Positions 32,825-40,089 of a stretch of 42,600 nt of DNA are shown one piece after another. The translations under genes were made by a program, and so were the position numbers. How positions within the stretch are numbered: position 1 is the stretch's first letter; each line of letters begins with the position of its first letter. The notes below the pieces were generated by a model. That model saw only the letters and a program-made list of their open reading frames with translations. It was not told the origin of the DNA and made no database searches. Source of the DNA: Acidimicrobiales bacterium (lineage in GTDB: Bacteria > Actinomycetota > Acidimicrobiia > Acidimicrobiales > SZUA-35); the NCBI GenBank assembly GCA_020629695.1, contig JAHDCV010000016.1:25882-68481 (forward strand), given 5' to 3'.

Positions 32825-34165
32825 ATGCAGCAGTGGGATCCCGGTTCATGGCGTTCGAAGACGGCACTCCATCAGCCGGTCTGGCCGGATTCGAGTGACC
32901 TCGAGCGTGTCGAGAAGGAACTGAGCCTTCTCCCACCGCTGGTCTTCGCCGGTGAGGCCCGGGATCTGAAGGCACGACTGGCCCGCGTCGCCAACGGAGA
33001 GGCGTTCCTCCTGCAGGCCGGCGACTGTGCGGAGTCATTCGACGGCTTCCGAGCCGACGCCATCCGCGACCGGCTCAAGGTCATCCTCCAGATGGCCGTC
33101 GTCCTCACCTACTCCTCAGGGGTGCCCGCGGTGAAGGTCGGCCGCATCGCCGGTCAGTTCGCCAAACCACGGTCTCAGCCGACCGAGACCATCGACGGCA
33201 CCGAGCTTCCCTCGTTCCTCGGCCACATGGTGAACGACCTGCCGTTCTCCCCCGGCGACCGCCGCCCCGACCCGGGTCGCCTGCTGCGGGCCTACCACCA
33301 GTCGGCGTCCACGCTGAATCTGCTGCGGGCGTTCACCAAGGGCGGGTTCGCCGATCTGCACCAGGTCCAGACCTGGAACCAGGAGTTCGTCGCCGAGTCC
33401 GCTCAGGGGCAGCGTTACGCCGATCTCGCCACCGAGATCTCCCGGGCGCTCCGCTTCATGGAGGCATGCGGTGTCTCGTCGAATCATCCCGAGATCCACG
33501 AGGCGGATTTCTTCACCAGTCACGAGGCGCTGCTCCTGCCCTACGAGGAAGCACTCACCCGCAAGGACTCACTCACCGGCGAGTGGTACGACTGCTCGGC
33601 CCACATGGTCTGGATCGGTGAGCGCACCCGGCAGCTCGACGGCGCACACGTGGAGTTCTTCCGCGGCATCAAGAACCCGATCGGCTGCAAGATCGGCCCG
33701 ACGGCCACAGCCGACGACGTCATCGGCCTCTGCGAGGCACTCAACGCCGACCGCGAACCGGGTCGCCTGACCCTGATCGTCCGGATGGGCGCCGACAACG
33801 TCGTCGACGGGCTGCCGCCGATCCTCGAGGCCGTCAAGGCCGAGGGTCACCCCGTGGTGTGGGCATCGGACCCGATGCACGGCAACACGTTCACCTCCGA
33901 GAGCGGCCACAAGACCCGCCACTTCGACGCGGTGTTGCGCGAGGTCCAGGGGTTCTTCGCTGCGCACCAGGCGGCGGGAACCTGGGCAGGCGGTGTGCAT
34001 GTCGAGCTCACCGGCGAGGACGTCACCGAGTGCCTCGGGGGCACCACCCCGGTCGAGACCGCCGACCTCGGCAAGCGCTACGAGACGATGTGTGATCCCC
34101 GCCTCAATGGCCGCCAGGGTCTCGATCTCGCGTTCCAGGTCTCCGAGCTCCTCCGGAGCGACTGA
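32825..34165 (+). CDS. aroG: 3-deoxy-7-phosphoheptulonate synthase, class II
   Basis: The first enzyme of the shikimate pathway (446 aa), joining phosphoenolpyruvate and erythrose 4-phosphate to DAHP. It is of the class II (plant/mycobacterial) type: EAFLLQAGDCAESFDGF (about 58-74), VKVGRIAGQFAKPRS, SSNHPEIHEADFFTSHEAL split by turns, GIKNPIGCKIGPT, VVWASDPMHGNTF and HVELTGEDVTECLGG. Metal ligands Cys, His, Glu and Asp of the family are all in place. The N-terminal extension that regulates the Mycobacterium enzyme is present in short form. ATG 32825 is chosen since homology starts at MQQWDPGSW. GGGGAGG lies 13 nt upstream, rather far. It converges on the anti-sigma gene with a 5-bp gap. Confidence 0.96.
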   Translation: MQQWDPGSWRSKTALHQPVWPDSSDLERVEKELSLLPPLVFAGEARDLKARLARVANGEAFLLQAGDCAESFDGFRADAIRDRLKVILQMAVVLTYSSGVPAVKVGRIAGQFAKPRSQPTETIDGTELPSFLGHMVNDLPFSPGDRRPDPGRLLRAYHQSASTLNLLRAFTKGGFADLHQVQTWNQEFVAESAQGQRYADLATEISRALRFMEACGVSSNHPEIHEADFFTSHEALLLPYEEALTRKDSLTGEWYDCSAHMVWIGERTRQLDGAHVEFFRGIKNPIGCKIGPTATADDVIGLCEALNADREPGRLTLIVRMGADNVVDGLPPILEAVKAEGHPVVWASDPMHGNTFTSESGHKTRHFDAVLREVQGFFAAHQAAGTWAGGVHVELTGEDVTECLGGTTPVETADLGKRYETMCDPRLNGRQGLDLAFQVSELLRSD

Positions 34166-34170
34166 GACCG

Positions 34171-34821
34171 TCAGGCGAGTTCGCCCCGCACGAGGCTGAC
34201 CCCGGAGTGGGAGGGGTCACCGTCGTCCGGTTCGGCCGAGATGTCCACGACGTCGAAGCGACTGAGGTCGAGGTCGTCCGGGACGTCGTAGCTCCCGGAG
34301 CCGTCGACGACGCCGAGCGAGATCAGGTCGACCAGCTCCCCGTCGTCGGAGATGTCGAGCAGCCAGAGTTCGAGGAATTCGCCGCCACCAGCGGCGAGGC
34401 CGGTGTCGATGTCGAGCGAGACGTCGCCGCCGTCGTCGAGCAGCGTGGCCGACGAGACCGCGCCAGGAGCTGCTTCGAGCACGGCCAGATCGGCCGAGGC
34501 GAGTTCCACGGGGTCGTCTCCGCCGCCGAGCGCCAGGCCCAGCGGCACGGCCACCAGGAGGAGGATCCCGGCCACCAGGGTGGCGATGGCGACCGGACCA
34601 CCGAAGCGCCGCCGGCTCGAGAGGTCGATGACCGGCGCGAGCTGCTCGTCGGTCGCCACCGTCACCTCGGATTCAGGCGCACCATCGGCATCGAGGCCGA
34701 GTTCGCCCCGGATCGAGGCGAACAGCGCCGCCGAGCCGGGCGTCGTGTCGAGGTCGGGCGCACCCGCTCGAAGCAGGTCGGCGAGCTCGGCGTCGAAGGC
34801 GGGTTCATCGAAGTTCGTCAC
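34171..34821 (-). CDS. RskA-type membrane anti-sigma factor
   Basis: A 216-aa single-pass protein. The N-terminal about 72 residues are cytoplasmic and acidic (probably the sigma-binding part, without the HxxxCxxC zinc motif). A transmembrane helix spans about 74-99. The outer domain (about 105-216) has the RskA C-terminal pattern: FLELWLLDISDDGELVDL, DVVDISAEPDDGDPSHSG and SLVRGEL. Such proteins hold an ECF sigma factor at the membrane until cleaved by proteases after an envelope signal. GTG 34821 overlaps the sigma gene by 17 bp, so production of the two is coupled. Converges on aroG. Confidence 0.88.
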   Translation of the reverse strand: MTNFDEPAFDAELADLLRAGAPDLDTTPGSAALFASIRGELGLDADGAPESEVTVATDEQLAPVIDLSSRRRFGGPVAIATLVAGILLLVAVPLGLALGGGDDPVELASADLAVLEAAPGAVSSATLLDDGGDVSLDIDTGLAAGGGEFLELWLLDISDDGELVDLISLGVVDGSGSYDVPDDLDLSRFDVVDISAEPDDGDPSHSGVSLVRGELA

Positions 34822-35344
34822 GGCTCACCTCCAGTTCGGTTCGCAGCGCCGCGAGCCCTCGTCGGGCATGGCTCTTCACGGTGCCGAGCGGGAGTCCGGT
34901 CCGCTCGGCGATTTCATGGTGCGTGAGATCATTGTAGAACGCAAGTTCCACCACGATCCGCCGTTCTTCCGGCAGGCACGCCAGGGCTTCGGCGAGCACC
35001 AGCCGATCGGCGAGATGTTCGGCGGCCTGCGTCGGCTCGACGGGCTCGGGTCCGTCGTCGACGACCGGAGTCGGCCGCCGACCGGCGGCACGGAGATGGT
35101 CGACGACCTTGAATCGGGTGATGCCGATCAGCCAGGAGCGGAGCGAACCCCGCTCGGCATCGAAGCGGTGACGGGACTTCCAAGCAGCGACGAAGACCTG
35201 TTGTGCGACGTCGTCGGCCTCGGCACCCACCGACTTCCGGGCGAGGCCGAGGACGATGCCGGAGTGCTCGGCGAAGACCTCGGCCAGCGCTCGCTCGTCA
35301 CCTGCGACGAAGCGCTGCTCGAGCGTCTGTTCGGTCGCTGGCAT
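34805..35344 (-). CDS. ECF-type RNA polymerase sigma factor (SigK-like pair with RskA)
   Basis: A 179-aa sigma factor with only regions 2 and 4. Region 2 (about 10-80) has ADDVAQQVFVAAWKSRHRFD and GSLRSWLIGITRFKVVDHLR; region 4 (about 118-172) has LPEERRIVVELAFYNDLTHH and EIAERTGLPLGTVKSHARRG. With an RskA-type anti-sigma gene overlapping its 3' end, it resembles the SigK/ECF19 group. ATG 35344 is favoured over an upstream start 31 codons earlier, because family homology begins near MPATEQTLEQRF and TATCCT lies 6 nt before this ATG, fitting leaderless transcription. I do not recognise a typical ECF -35/-10 pair upstream, so autoregulation is not evident. Confidence 0.92.
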   Translation of the reverse strand: MPATEQTLEQRFVAGDERALAEVFAEHSGIVLGLARKSVGAEADDVAQQVFVAAWKSRHRFDAERGSLRSWLIGITRFKVVDHLRAAGRRPTPVVDDGPEPVEPTQAAEHLADRLVLAEALACLPEERRIVVELAFYNDLTHHEIAERTGLPLGTVKSHARRGLAALRTELEVSRDELR

Positions 35345-35350
35345 CGCTGC

Positions 35351-35356
35351 AGGATA
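35351..35356 (-). promoter_or_regulatory. Leaderless -10 box of the ECF sigma gene
   Basis: TATCCT on the minus strand lies 6 nt before the ATG at 35344, with no Shine-Dalgarno sequence. It matches the same spacing seen before dinG, the phosphatase-like gene and the CbxX gene. Confidence 0.5.
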
Positions 35357-35475
35357 CCCAGCCGGGCGCGCCTCGTTCGGGACCCCGTGGCCCCGGCGAA
35401 CCGGGGGCGGCAGCGTGATCTCGAGCAGCGTCATCACCCGGGGATTCGCACCTCACCCCGGGGATGGATGCACGA

Positions 35476-35492
35476 CGCAAGGAAATCTTGCG
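35476..35492 (-). terminator. Short hairpin downstream of the VWA gene
   Basis: CGCAAG/CTTGCG (6-bp stem, 5-nt loop) lies about 20 bp after the VWA-protein stop, on the way to the ECF sigma gene. No T tract is present, so a terminator role is only possible. Confidence 0.3.
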
Positions 35493-35511
35493 CGTCAGGT
35501 CAGGCGCTGCG

Positions 35512-37023
35512 TCAGACCAGATTGTCGACGAATCGCTCGAGCTGGCGGAGATTCCGCACCTCGAACACACCATCGCAGTGAGAGCCGTACTCGCCGATGA
35601 TCGAATCGCCGGTGTCCCAGTACGCCTTCGGCTCCGGGTTCAGCCAGAAGAGCTTCCGTGCCCGATGCTCGATCTCTTTGAGGATCCACGCCTGCGAGGC
35701 GTGGTAGTTGTTCCGGGCGTCACCGAGGATCAACACGGTCGTCTTCGAGTTGATCTCGTTGCCGTAGTTCTCCCAGAACACCTCGAACGCGTGGCCGTAG
35801 TCGGAATGGCCGTCCACCCACACGACATCGGCCTCGGTGTTCACCCGATGCACGGCCTCGGCGATGTCCTCGACGCCATCGAAGTAACTCGTGACCTCGT
35901 CGAGCCCATCGATGAACACGAACGCTCGCACCTTCGAGAACTGGCCGGAGATCGCGTACACCAGGTGGAGCGTGAAGCGAGCGAAGGCGGCGACCGAACC
36001 CGAGATGTCGGCGATCACCATGATCTCGGGCTTCGACGGCCTCGGGTACTTGAACTTCGGCTCGGCCGGCACGCCGCCGTAGGACAACGAGTGCCGCACG
36101 GTGCTGCGGAAGTCGAGCGGACCCTTCCGCCCGTGGCGTCGCTTGCGAGCCAGGCGAACGGCGAGCTTGCGGGTCAGCGGATAGATCGCCCGGCGGAGAT
36201 TCGTCATCTCCTCCCGGGACGCGTGCATGAAGTCGACGTCTTCGGGCAGCGGCTTGCGAAGCGTCTTCGCCATGGCCTCCGCGCCACGATCGGCGACGAG
36301 CCGGCGTCGGATCTCGGCTTCGATCTCCTTGCGGAGCGCGTCCATCCGGGTCTCGTACTCATCGCGCTCGAGGCGTTCCTCGAGCGGCGTGAGCCCGCCG
36401 GAGTCCTCACGGGCCTCGTTCATCAGCCGCTCGAGCATCGCGTCGAGGTCGAGGTTCCGCAGTGTGCGGTACAGGTAGTAGGTACCTCCGACCGGCCTCC
36501 CCGGTTCCATCCCGGCGTAGCGCTTCACCGCCTGGCGTGCGAGTGCGCGCTGCAGCGCCTGGTCGTTGTTCTTCATCGCCTGGAAGAGCATCTCGGCGAG
36601 TTCTTCGGGCGTGAGGCCATCGCCGCCACCGCCGCCCTGGCCCTGCCCCTCGGCGCCCGGCGGACCGTCCTGGTCGTCCATGTCCATGTCGCCGAACGGG
36701 TCATCGCTGTCGCCGTCGAGGGCGTACTCGGCGCCGCGGAGGGAGAAGAACACCTCGAACAACGTCTCGAAGGAGCGCCAGTGTGTGTGGTTCTTGACGA
36801 GGGTGGCAGCCAGGGCCGCCTTGAACGCCGAGCGGTCCTCCAGCGGGATGTGGCGCACGGCCTCGATCGCGTCGAGGTTCTCCGACAGCGAGACCGGCAG
36901 CCCCGCATTGCGGAGCTCGGTCACGAAGCCGTTGAGCAACTCGAAGATGGGCGAGGCAGCGGCCACCGCTGCCTTCTCCGACTCCAGGTCGTCGACCGCT
37001 CCGTTGCTGACCGTGTCGCTCAT
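35512..37023 (-). CDS. VWA-domain protein of the CoxE/MoxR-partner type
   Basis: A 503-aa soluble protein. Residues about 20-110 are helical, then a Gly/Asp-rich linker (about 105-135), a basic helical region (RRHGRKGPLDFRST) and a von Willebrand A domain from about 330 to 503. The MIDAS metal site is visible as DISGS (Asp339-Ser343), with a second Thr/Asp set further on (WVDGHSDYG, LGDARNNY). This is the CoxE-like layout. Such proteins work with a MoxR AAA+ ATPase, encoded directly upstream with a 16-bp gap, as a chaperone or metal-insertion pair acting on protein complexes. No CO dehydrogenase or other known client gene is nearby, so its target is unknown. Confidence 0.9.
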   Translation of the reverse strand: MSDTVSNGAVDDLESEKAAVAAASPIFELLNGFVTELRNAGLPVSLSENLDAIEAVRHIPLEDRSAFKAALAATLVKNHTHWRSFETLFEVFFSLRGAEYALDGDSDDPFGDMDMDDQDGPPGAEGQGQGGGGGDGLTPEELAEMLFQAMKNNDQALQRALARQAVKRYAGMEPGRPVGGTYYLYRTLRNLDLDAMLERLMNEAREDSGGLTPLEERLERDEYETRMDALRKEIEAEIRRRLVADRGAEAMAKTLRKPLPEDVDFMHASREEMTNLRRAIYPLTRKLAVRLARKRRHGRKGPLDFRSTVRHSLSYGGVPAEPKFKYPRPSKPEIMVIADISGSVAAFARFTLHLVYAISGQFSKVRAFVFIDGLDEVTSYFDGVEDIAEAVHRVNTEADVVWVDGHSDYGHAFEVFWENYGNEINSKTTVLILGDARNNYHASQAWILKEIEHRARKLFWLNPEPKAYWDTGDSIIGEYGSHCDGVFEVRNLRQLERFVDNLV

Positions 37024-37039
37024 CGCGGGTCCGAGCCCC

Positions 37040-37933
37040 TCAGCTCGCCGGGGTGAACACCTGGGCGGAGTTCGTCTTGAACTCCTTCAGGGCCTTCTCG
37101 ATGTCCGAGCGGTACTTCAGCAGGATGTTGATCGTCTCCGATGCCACCGCCTCGTCGACCTGCTCGATGCCGAGCAGGATCAGCGTGCGGGCCCAGTCGA
37201 TCGTCTCCGACACCGACGGATGCTTCTTCAGCTCGAGCGAACGGATCGATCGAACGATGCGGGCGACCTGGTCGGCGAGGTGCTCGTTGATGTCGGGCAC
37301 CTTGGTGAGCACGATCTCCTTCTCCCGTTCCATCGTCGGGTAGTCGAGATGGAGGAAGAGGCAGCGCCGCTTGAGGGCTTCGGAGAGCTCCCGCGTGTTG
37401 TTCGACGTGAGGAACACGAGCGGGATCTGCTTGGCCTCGAGCGTGCCGAGCTCGGGGATCGAGACCTGGTAGTCCGAGAGGACCTCCAGCAGCAGCGCTT
37501 CGGTCTCGATCTCGACCCGGTCGACCTCGTCGATCAGCAGCACCACACGATCGTCGGCACGGATGGCCTCGAGCAGCGGCCGGGTCAGCAGGAACTCGTC
37601 GGAGAAGATGTCCTCCTGGATGTCGGTCCAGGATTCGTCCTCGCCCGACTCGGTCTGGATCCGGAGGAGCTGCTTCTTGTAGTTCCACTCGTACAGCGCC
37701 TTGGACTCGTCGAGGCCCTCGTAGCACTGCAGGCGGATCAGGCGGCTGTCCGACATCTCGGCCACCGACTTCGCGAGCTGGGTCTTGCCGGTGCCGGCAG
37801 GCCCCTCGATGAGGATGGGCTTGCCGAGGCGATCGGCGAGGTAGACGATGCCGGCGATGGCGTCATCGGCGAGATAGTCGACCTTGGCGAGATCGCCACG
37901 GACCTCGTCGACGGTTTCGAAGCGGTGGCTCAT
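37040..37933 (-). CDS. MoxR-family AAA+ ATPase
   Basis: A 297-aa AAA+ ATPase of the MoxR group. Walker A is GPAGTGKT (44-51), Walker B VVLLIDEVDR (about 132-141), sensor 1 VFLTSNNTRELSEALKRRC, and a C-terminal lid domain follows. With the VWA protein it forms a typical MoxR/CoxE pair. ATG 37933 is chosen from homology (MSHRFETVDEVRGDLAK). A minus-strand -10-like TATCGT (37942-37947) lies 8 nt upstream, and a perfect palindrome lies over the -35 region, so the pair is probably under a repressor. It is divergent from a histidine-phosphatase-like gene. Confidence 0.93.
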   Translation of the reverse strand: MSHRFETVDEVRGDLAKVDYLADDAIAGIVYLADRLGKPILIEGPAGTGKTQLAKSVAEMSDSRLIRLQCYEGLDESKALYEWNYKKQLLRIQTESGEDESWTDIQEDIFSDEFLLTRPLLEAIRADDRVVLLIDEVDRVEIETEALLLEVLSDYQVSIPELGTLEAKQIPLVFLTSNNTRELSEALKRRCLFLHLDYPTMEREKEIVLTKVPDINEHLADQVARIVRSIRSLELKKHPSVSETIDWARTLILLGIEQVDEAVASETINILLKYRSDIEKALKEFKTNSAQVFTPAS

Positions 37934-37956
37934 GGCGGCCGACGATACCCACCGAC

Positions 37957-37972
37957 TTGACCGGTCGGTCAA
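37957..37972. promoter_or_regulatory. Perfect 16-bp palindrome, TetR-like operator
   Basis: TTGACCG-GT-CGGTCAA has 7-bp perfect arms and a 2-bp centre. It lies 23-38 bp before the moxR start, covering its -35 region, and 40-56 bp before the divergent phosphatase-like gene. Size and sequence resemble TetR-family operators. No TetR gene is in the window. Confidence 0.6.
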
Positions 37973-38000
37973 ATGCGTTCGTGCGGCCGCGGTGCGGATC

Positions 38001-38006
38001 TACCGT
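38001..38006 (+). promoter_or_regulatory. Leaderless -10 box of the phosphatase-like gene
   Basis: TACCGT lies 6 nt before the ATG at 38013. A TTCGTG (37978-37983) 17 bp upstream could be a weak -35. No Shine-Dalgarno sequence is present. Confidence 0.5.
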
Positions 38007-38012
38007 GGCGAC

Positions 38013-38591
38013 ATGGCCTGGATCCGCTATCTGTCGCACCCCGAGGTCGTGATCGATCCGTCCGTCCCGGTTCCCGAATGGTCGCTGCGAGGCGAGGCGG
38101 TCGCGCGGATCGAGCGGTTGGTGTCGAACCCGCCGACGTGGTTCGACGAGGTCCGGGTCGTGATCACCTCGGCGGAGACCAAGGCTCGGGAGGCCGCCGA
38201 TCCGATCGGGCGCGCGCTCGGTCTCGAACCGCTGGTGATCACCGAGACCGGCGAGATCGATCGATCGGCCACCGGCTTCGTGCCCCATGAACGACACGAG
38301 GAACTGACCGATCGCCTCTTCGCCGAACCCGAGCGCTCGGCGGAGGGTTGGGAGCCGGCGTTCGACGCGCAGCGGCGGATGCTCGACGCCGTCCGGCCCT
38401 GGTGGCCGCCCACCGCCGTCGACGAGCCGGGCGGGGTGCTGATGATCGGCCACGGCGGTGTCGGCACGTTGCTGTGGTGTGCTCTCACCGGCACCGACAT
38501 CGCTCGACGACACGACCAACCCGGCCAGGGCCACGTGTGGTGTGTCGACACGGCGGACCCGAAGCGAAACCACCCCTGGCGCCGCTTCTGA
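38013..38591 (+). CDS. Histidine phosphatase superfamily protein (phosphoglycerate mutase-like)
   Basis: A 192-aa protein with the histidine phosphatase fold pattern. The usual RHG near the N-terminus is RYLSHPEV (His9), a known variant in which the catalytic His is followed by Pro. The second Arg region is SAETKAREAA, then ERSAEGWEPA, and the second His is in IGHGGVGTLLWCAL. Substrate unknown: the family covers sugar phosphates, phosphoproteins and small phosphate esters. It starts 6 nt after a -10 box and is divergent from moxR. The 61 bp before the CbxX-type gene hold that gene's own -10 box. Confidence 0.85.
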   Translation: MAWIRYLSHPEVVIDPSVPVPEWSLRGEAVARIERLVSNPPTWFDEVRVVITSAETKAREAADPIGRALGLEPLVITETGEIDRSATGFVPHERHEELTDRLFAEPERSAEGWEPAFDAQRRMLDAVRPWWPPTAVDEPGGVLMIGHGGVGTLLWCALTGTDIARRHDQPGQGHVWCVDTADPKRNHPWRRF

Positions 38592-38640
38592 CCCCGGATT
38601 CGACGCCTCGGCCGTCCCCGGGGAACCGACCCCCGAGAGC

Positions 38641-38646
38641 TAGCCT
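38641..38646 (+). promoter_or_regulatory. Leaderless -10 box of the CbxX-type gene
   Basis: TAGCCT lies 6 nt before GTG 38653, supporting GTG over the ATG next to it as the start codon. No Shine-Dalgarno sequence is present. Confidence 0.5.
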
Positions 38647-38652
38647 GCCCCG

Positions 38653-40089
38653 GTGATGGATCGAGGTCTCGCCGCTGCCGTGGAGCGTTTCGCCGACGCG
38701 GTCGGTGGCGCACTCATCATCGCCGCCCGGGGCACGTCGGTGCCGAGCGGGCAGCTCCGCCGCGACGCCGCACTCGAGGCCTTCCACCTGTGCACCTCGG
38801 TGATCGACGTGGACCGCGCCCACTCCGACGAGGAGCTGTGGGCCCTCGCCGCCACGTTCGGTCGCTACGACATGGTCCCGGCCGCCGCGCTCCCCCGGGA
38901 CCTCCGGGTGTCCGGCTTCGTCGACGGCAAGGCCGCCTGGCTCCAGCGACCGTCCGAGATGTTCACGACCCTGGCCGACCTCGACCGCCGGCGGGGCGGC
39001 TCCCTCGCCCGCACCTACGCCGACGAGGCCGTCCGGCTCGCCCACGTCGTCACGGCCCTGGACCCCTACGCCACCTCGTCGAAGATGCGGGCGGTCGCCG
39101 ACTACGGCCGGCGGCTCCGAGCCGATCTGCCCGCCCAGCCCGAACCTCGGGCCGCCGATGCCGGCGGACCTCGTCGGCCGACCGACGCCACCACCGATGC
39201 CGAATCGTCGACCGGGGCCGATGCCACCGTGGAGGTCGAGCTCCCGCCGGCCGAACCGGTGGAGGACGTGCTCGCCGAGCTCGATCGCCTCATCGGACTC
39301 GATGCGGTCAAGGAGCAGGTCCGACTCCTCACGGCGATGCTGCGGGTGCAGGCACTGCGGGCCGAGCGCGGCTTCGCCACGGTCGAGCGAAATCGTCACC
39401 TGGTCTTCTCCGGCAACCCCGGCACCGGGAAAACGACCGTCGCCCGGCTGCTCGCCCGGCTGTATCGCTCCCTCGGCATCCTCGAACGTGGCCACCTCAC
39501 CGAGGTCGACCGATCGGGTCTCGTGGCGGGGTTCGTGGGCCAGACCGCCACGAAGGTCGCCGAGGTCTTCGATCGGGCCGACGGCGGCGTGCTTCTGATC
39601 GACGAGGCCTATTCCCTCATCCGCGGCGGCGAGAAGGACTTCGGACGCGAGGCGATCGATGCGATCGTGAAGCAGGTCGAGGACCGCCGGGACTCCCTCA
39701 TCGTGATCCTGGCGGGATACCCGGCCGAGATGGCCGAGCTCGTGGCGGCCAATCCCGGCTTCTCCAGCCGGTTCCCGACCACGATCAACTTCCCCGACTA
39801 CGACGACGACGAACTCGTCGCCATTCTCCAACTCCTGGCCGCCGCGGCCGAGTACGACCTCGACGATGCGACCCGGGACGCCGCCCGGGCGTGGTTCTCC
39901 GATCAGGCCCGTGGAGTCGGGTTCGGCAACGGCCGCCTGGCCCGCAACCTGTTCGAGCAGTCCGTCGCCCGACATGCGACCCGGGTCACCGAGATCGCCG
40001 AACCCACCGACCACGACCTCCGCACGTTGCGGCCCGAGGATCTGCCCGCCGAGGCAACGGCGGACGTCGACGAGCCGACCTCGCCATGA
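38653..40089 (+). CDS. CbxX/CfxQ-type AAA+ ATPase
   Basis: A 478-aa protein. Residues about 1-165 are a helical N-terminal domain I cannot assign (it has a TerB-like look). A Pro/Ala-rich linker (about 160-205) leads into a CbxX/CfxQ AAA+ domain (about 205-460): IGLDAVKEQVRLL, Walker A GNPGTGKTT (254-262), pore-loop region RSGLVAGFVGQTA, Walker B GVLLIDEAYSL (about 312-322), GREAIDAIVKQVEDRR and LAGYPAEMAELVAANPGFSS, and the C-terminal lid GNGRLARNLFEQSVARHA. CbbX remodels Rubisco and relatives such as EccA serve type VII secretion; neither system is in the window. GTG 38653 is taken as start. Its stop overlaps the murJ-like start as ATGA. Confidence 0.88.
   Translation: MMDRGLAAAVERFADAVGGALIIAARGTSVPSGQLRRDAALEAFHLCTSVIDVDRAHSDEELWALAATFGRYDMVPAAALPRDLRVSGFVDGKAAWLQRPSEMFTTLADLDRRRGGSLARTYADEAVRLAHVVTALDPYATSSKMRAVADYGRRLRADLPAQPEPRAADAGGPRRPTDATTDAESSTGADATVEVELPPAEPVEDVLAELDRLIGLDAVKEQVRLLTAMLRVQALRAERGFATVERNRHLVFSGNPGTGKTTVARLLARLYRSLGILERGHLTEVDRSGLVAGFVGQTATKVAEVFDRADGGVLLIDEAYSLIRGGEKDFGREAIDAIVKQVEDRRDSLIVILAGYPAEMAELVAANPGFSSRFPTTINFPDYDDDELVAILQLLAAAAEYDLDDATRDAARAWFSDQARGVGFGNGRLARNLFEQSVARHATRVTEIAEPTDHDLRTLRPEDLPAEATADVDEPTSP

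Noticed and set aside
38653-40089. CbxX-type protein as part of a type VII secretion locus or Rubisco operon
   Set aside because: No ESX, EccC, WXG100, Rubisco or Calvin-cycle genes are in the window.
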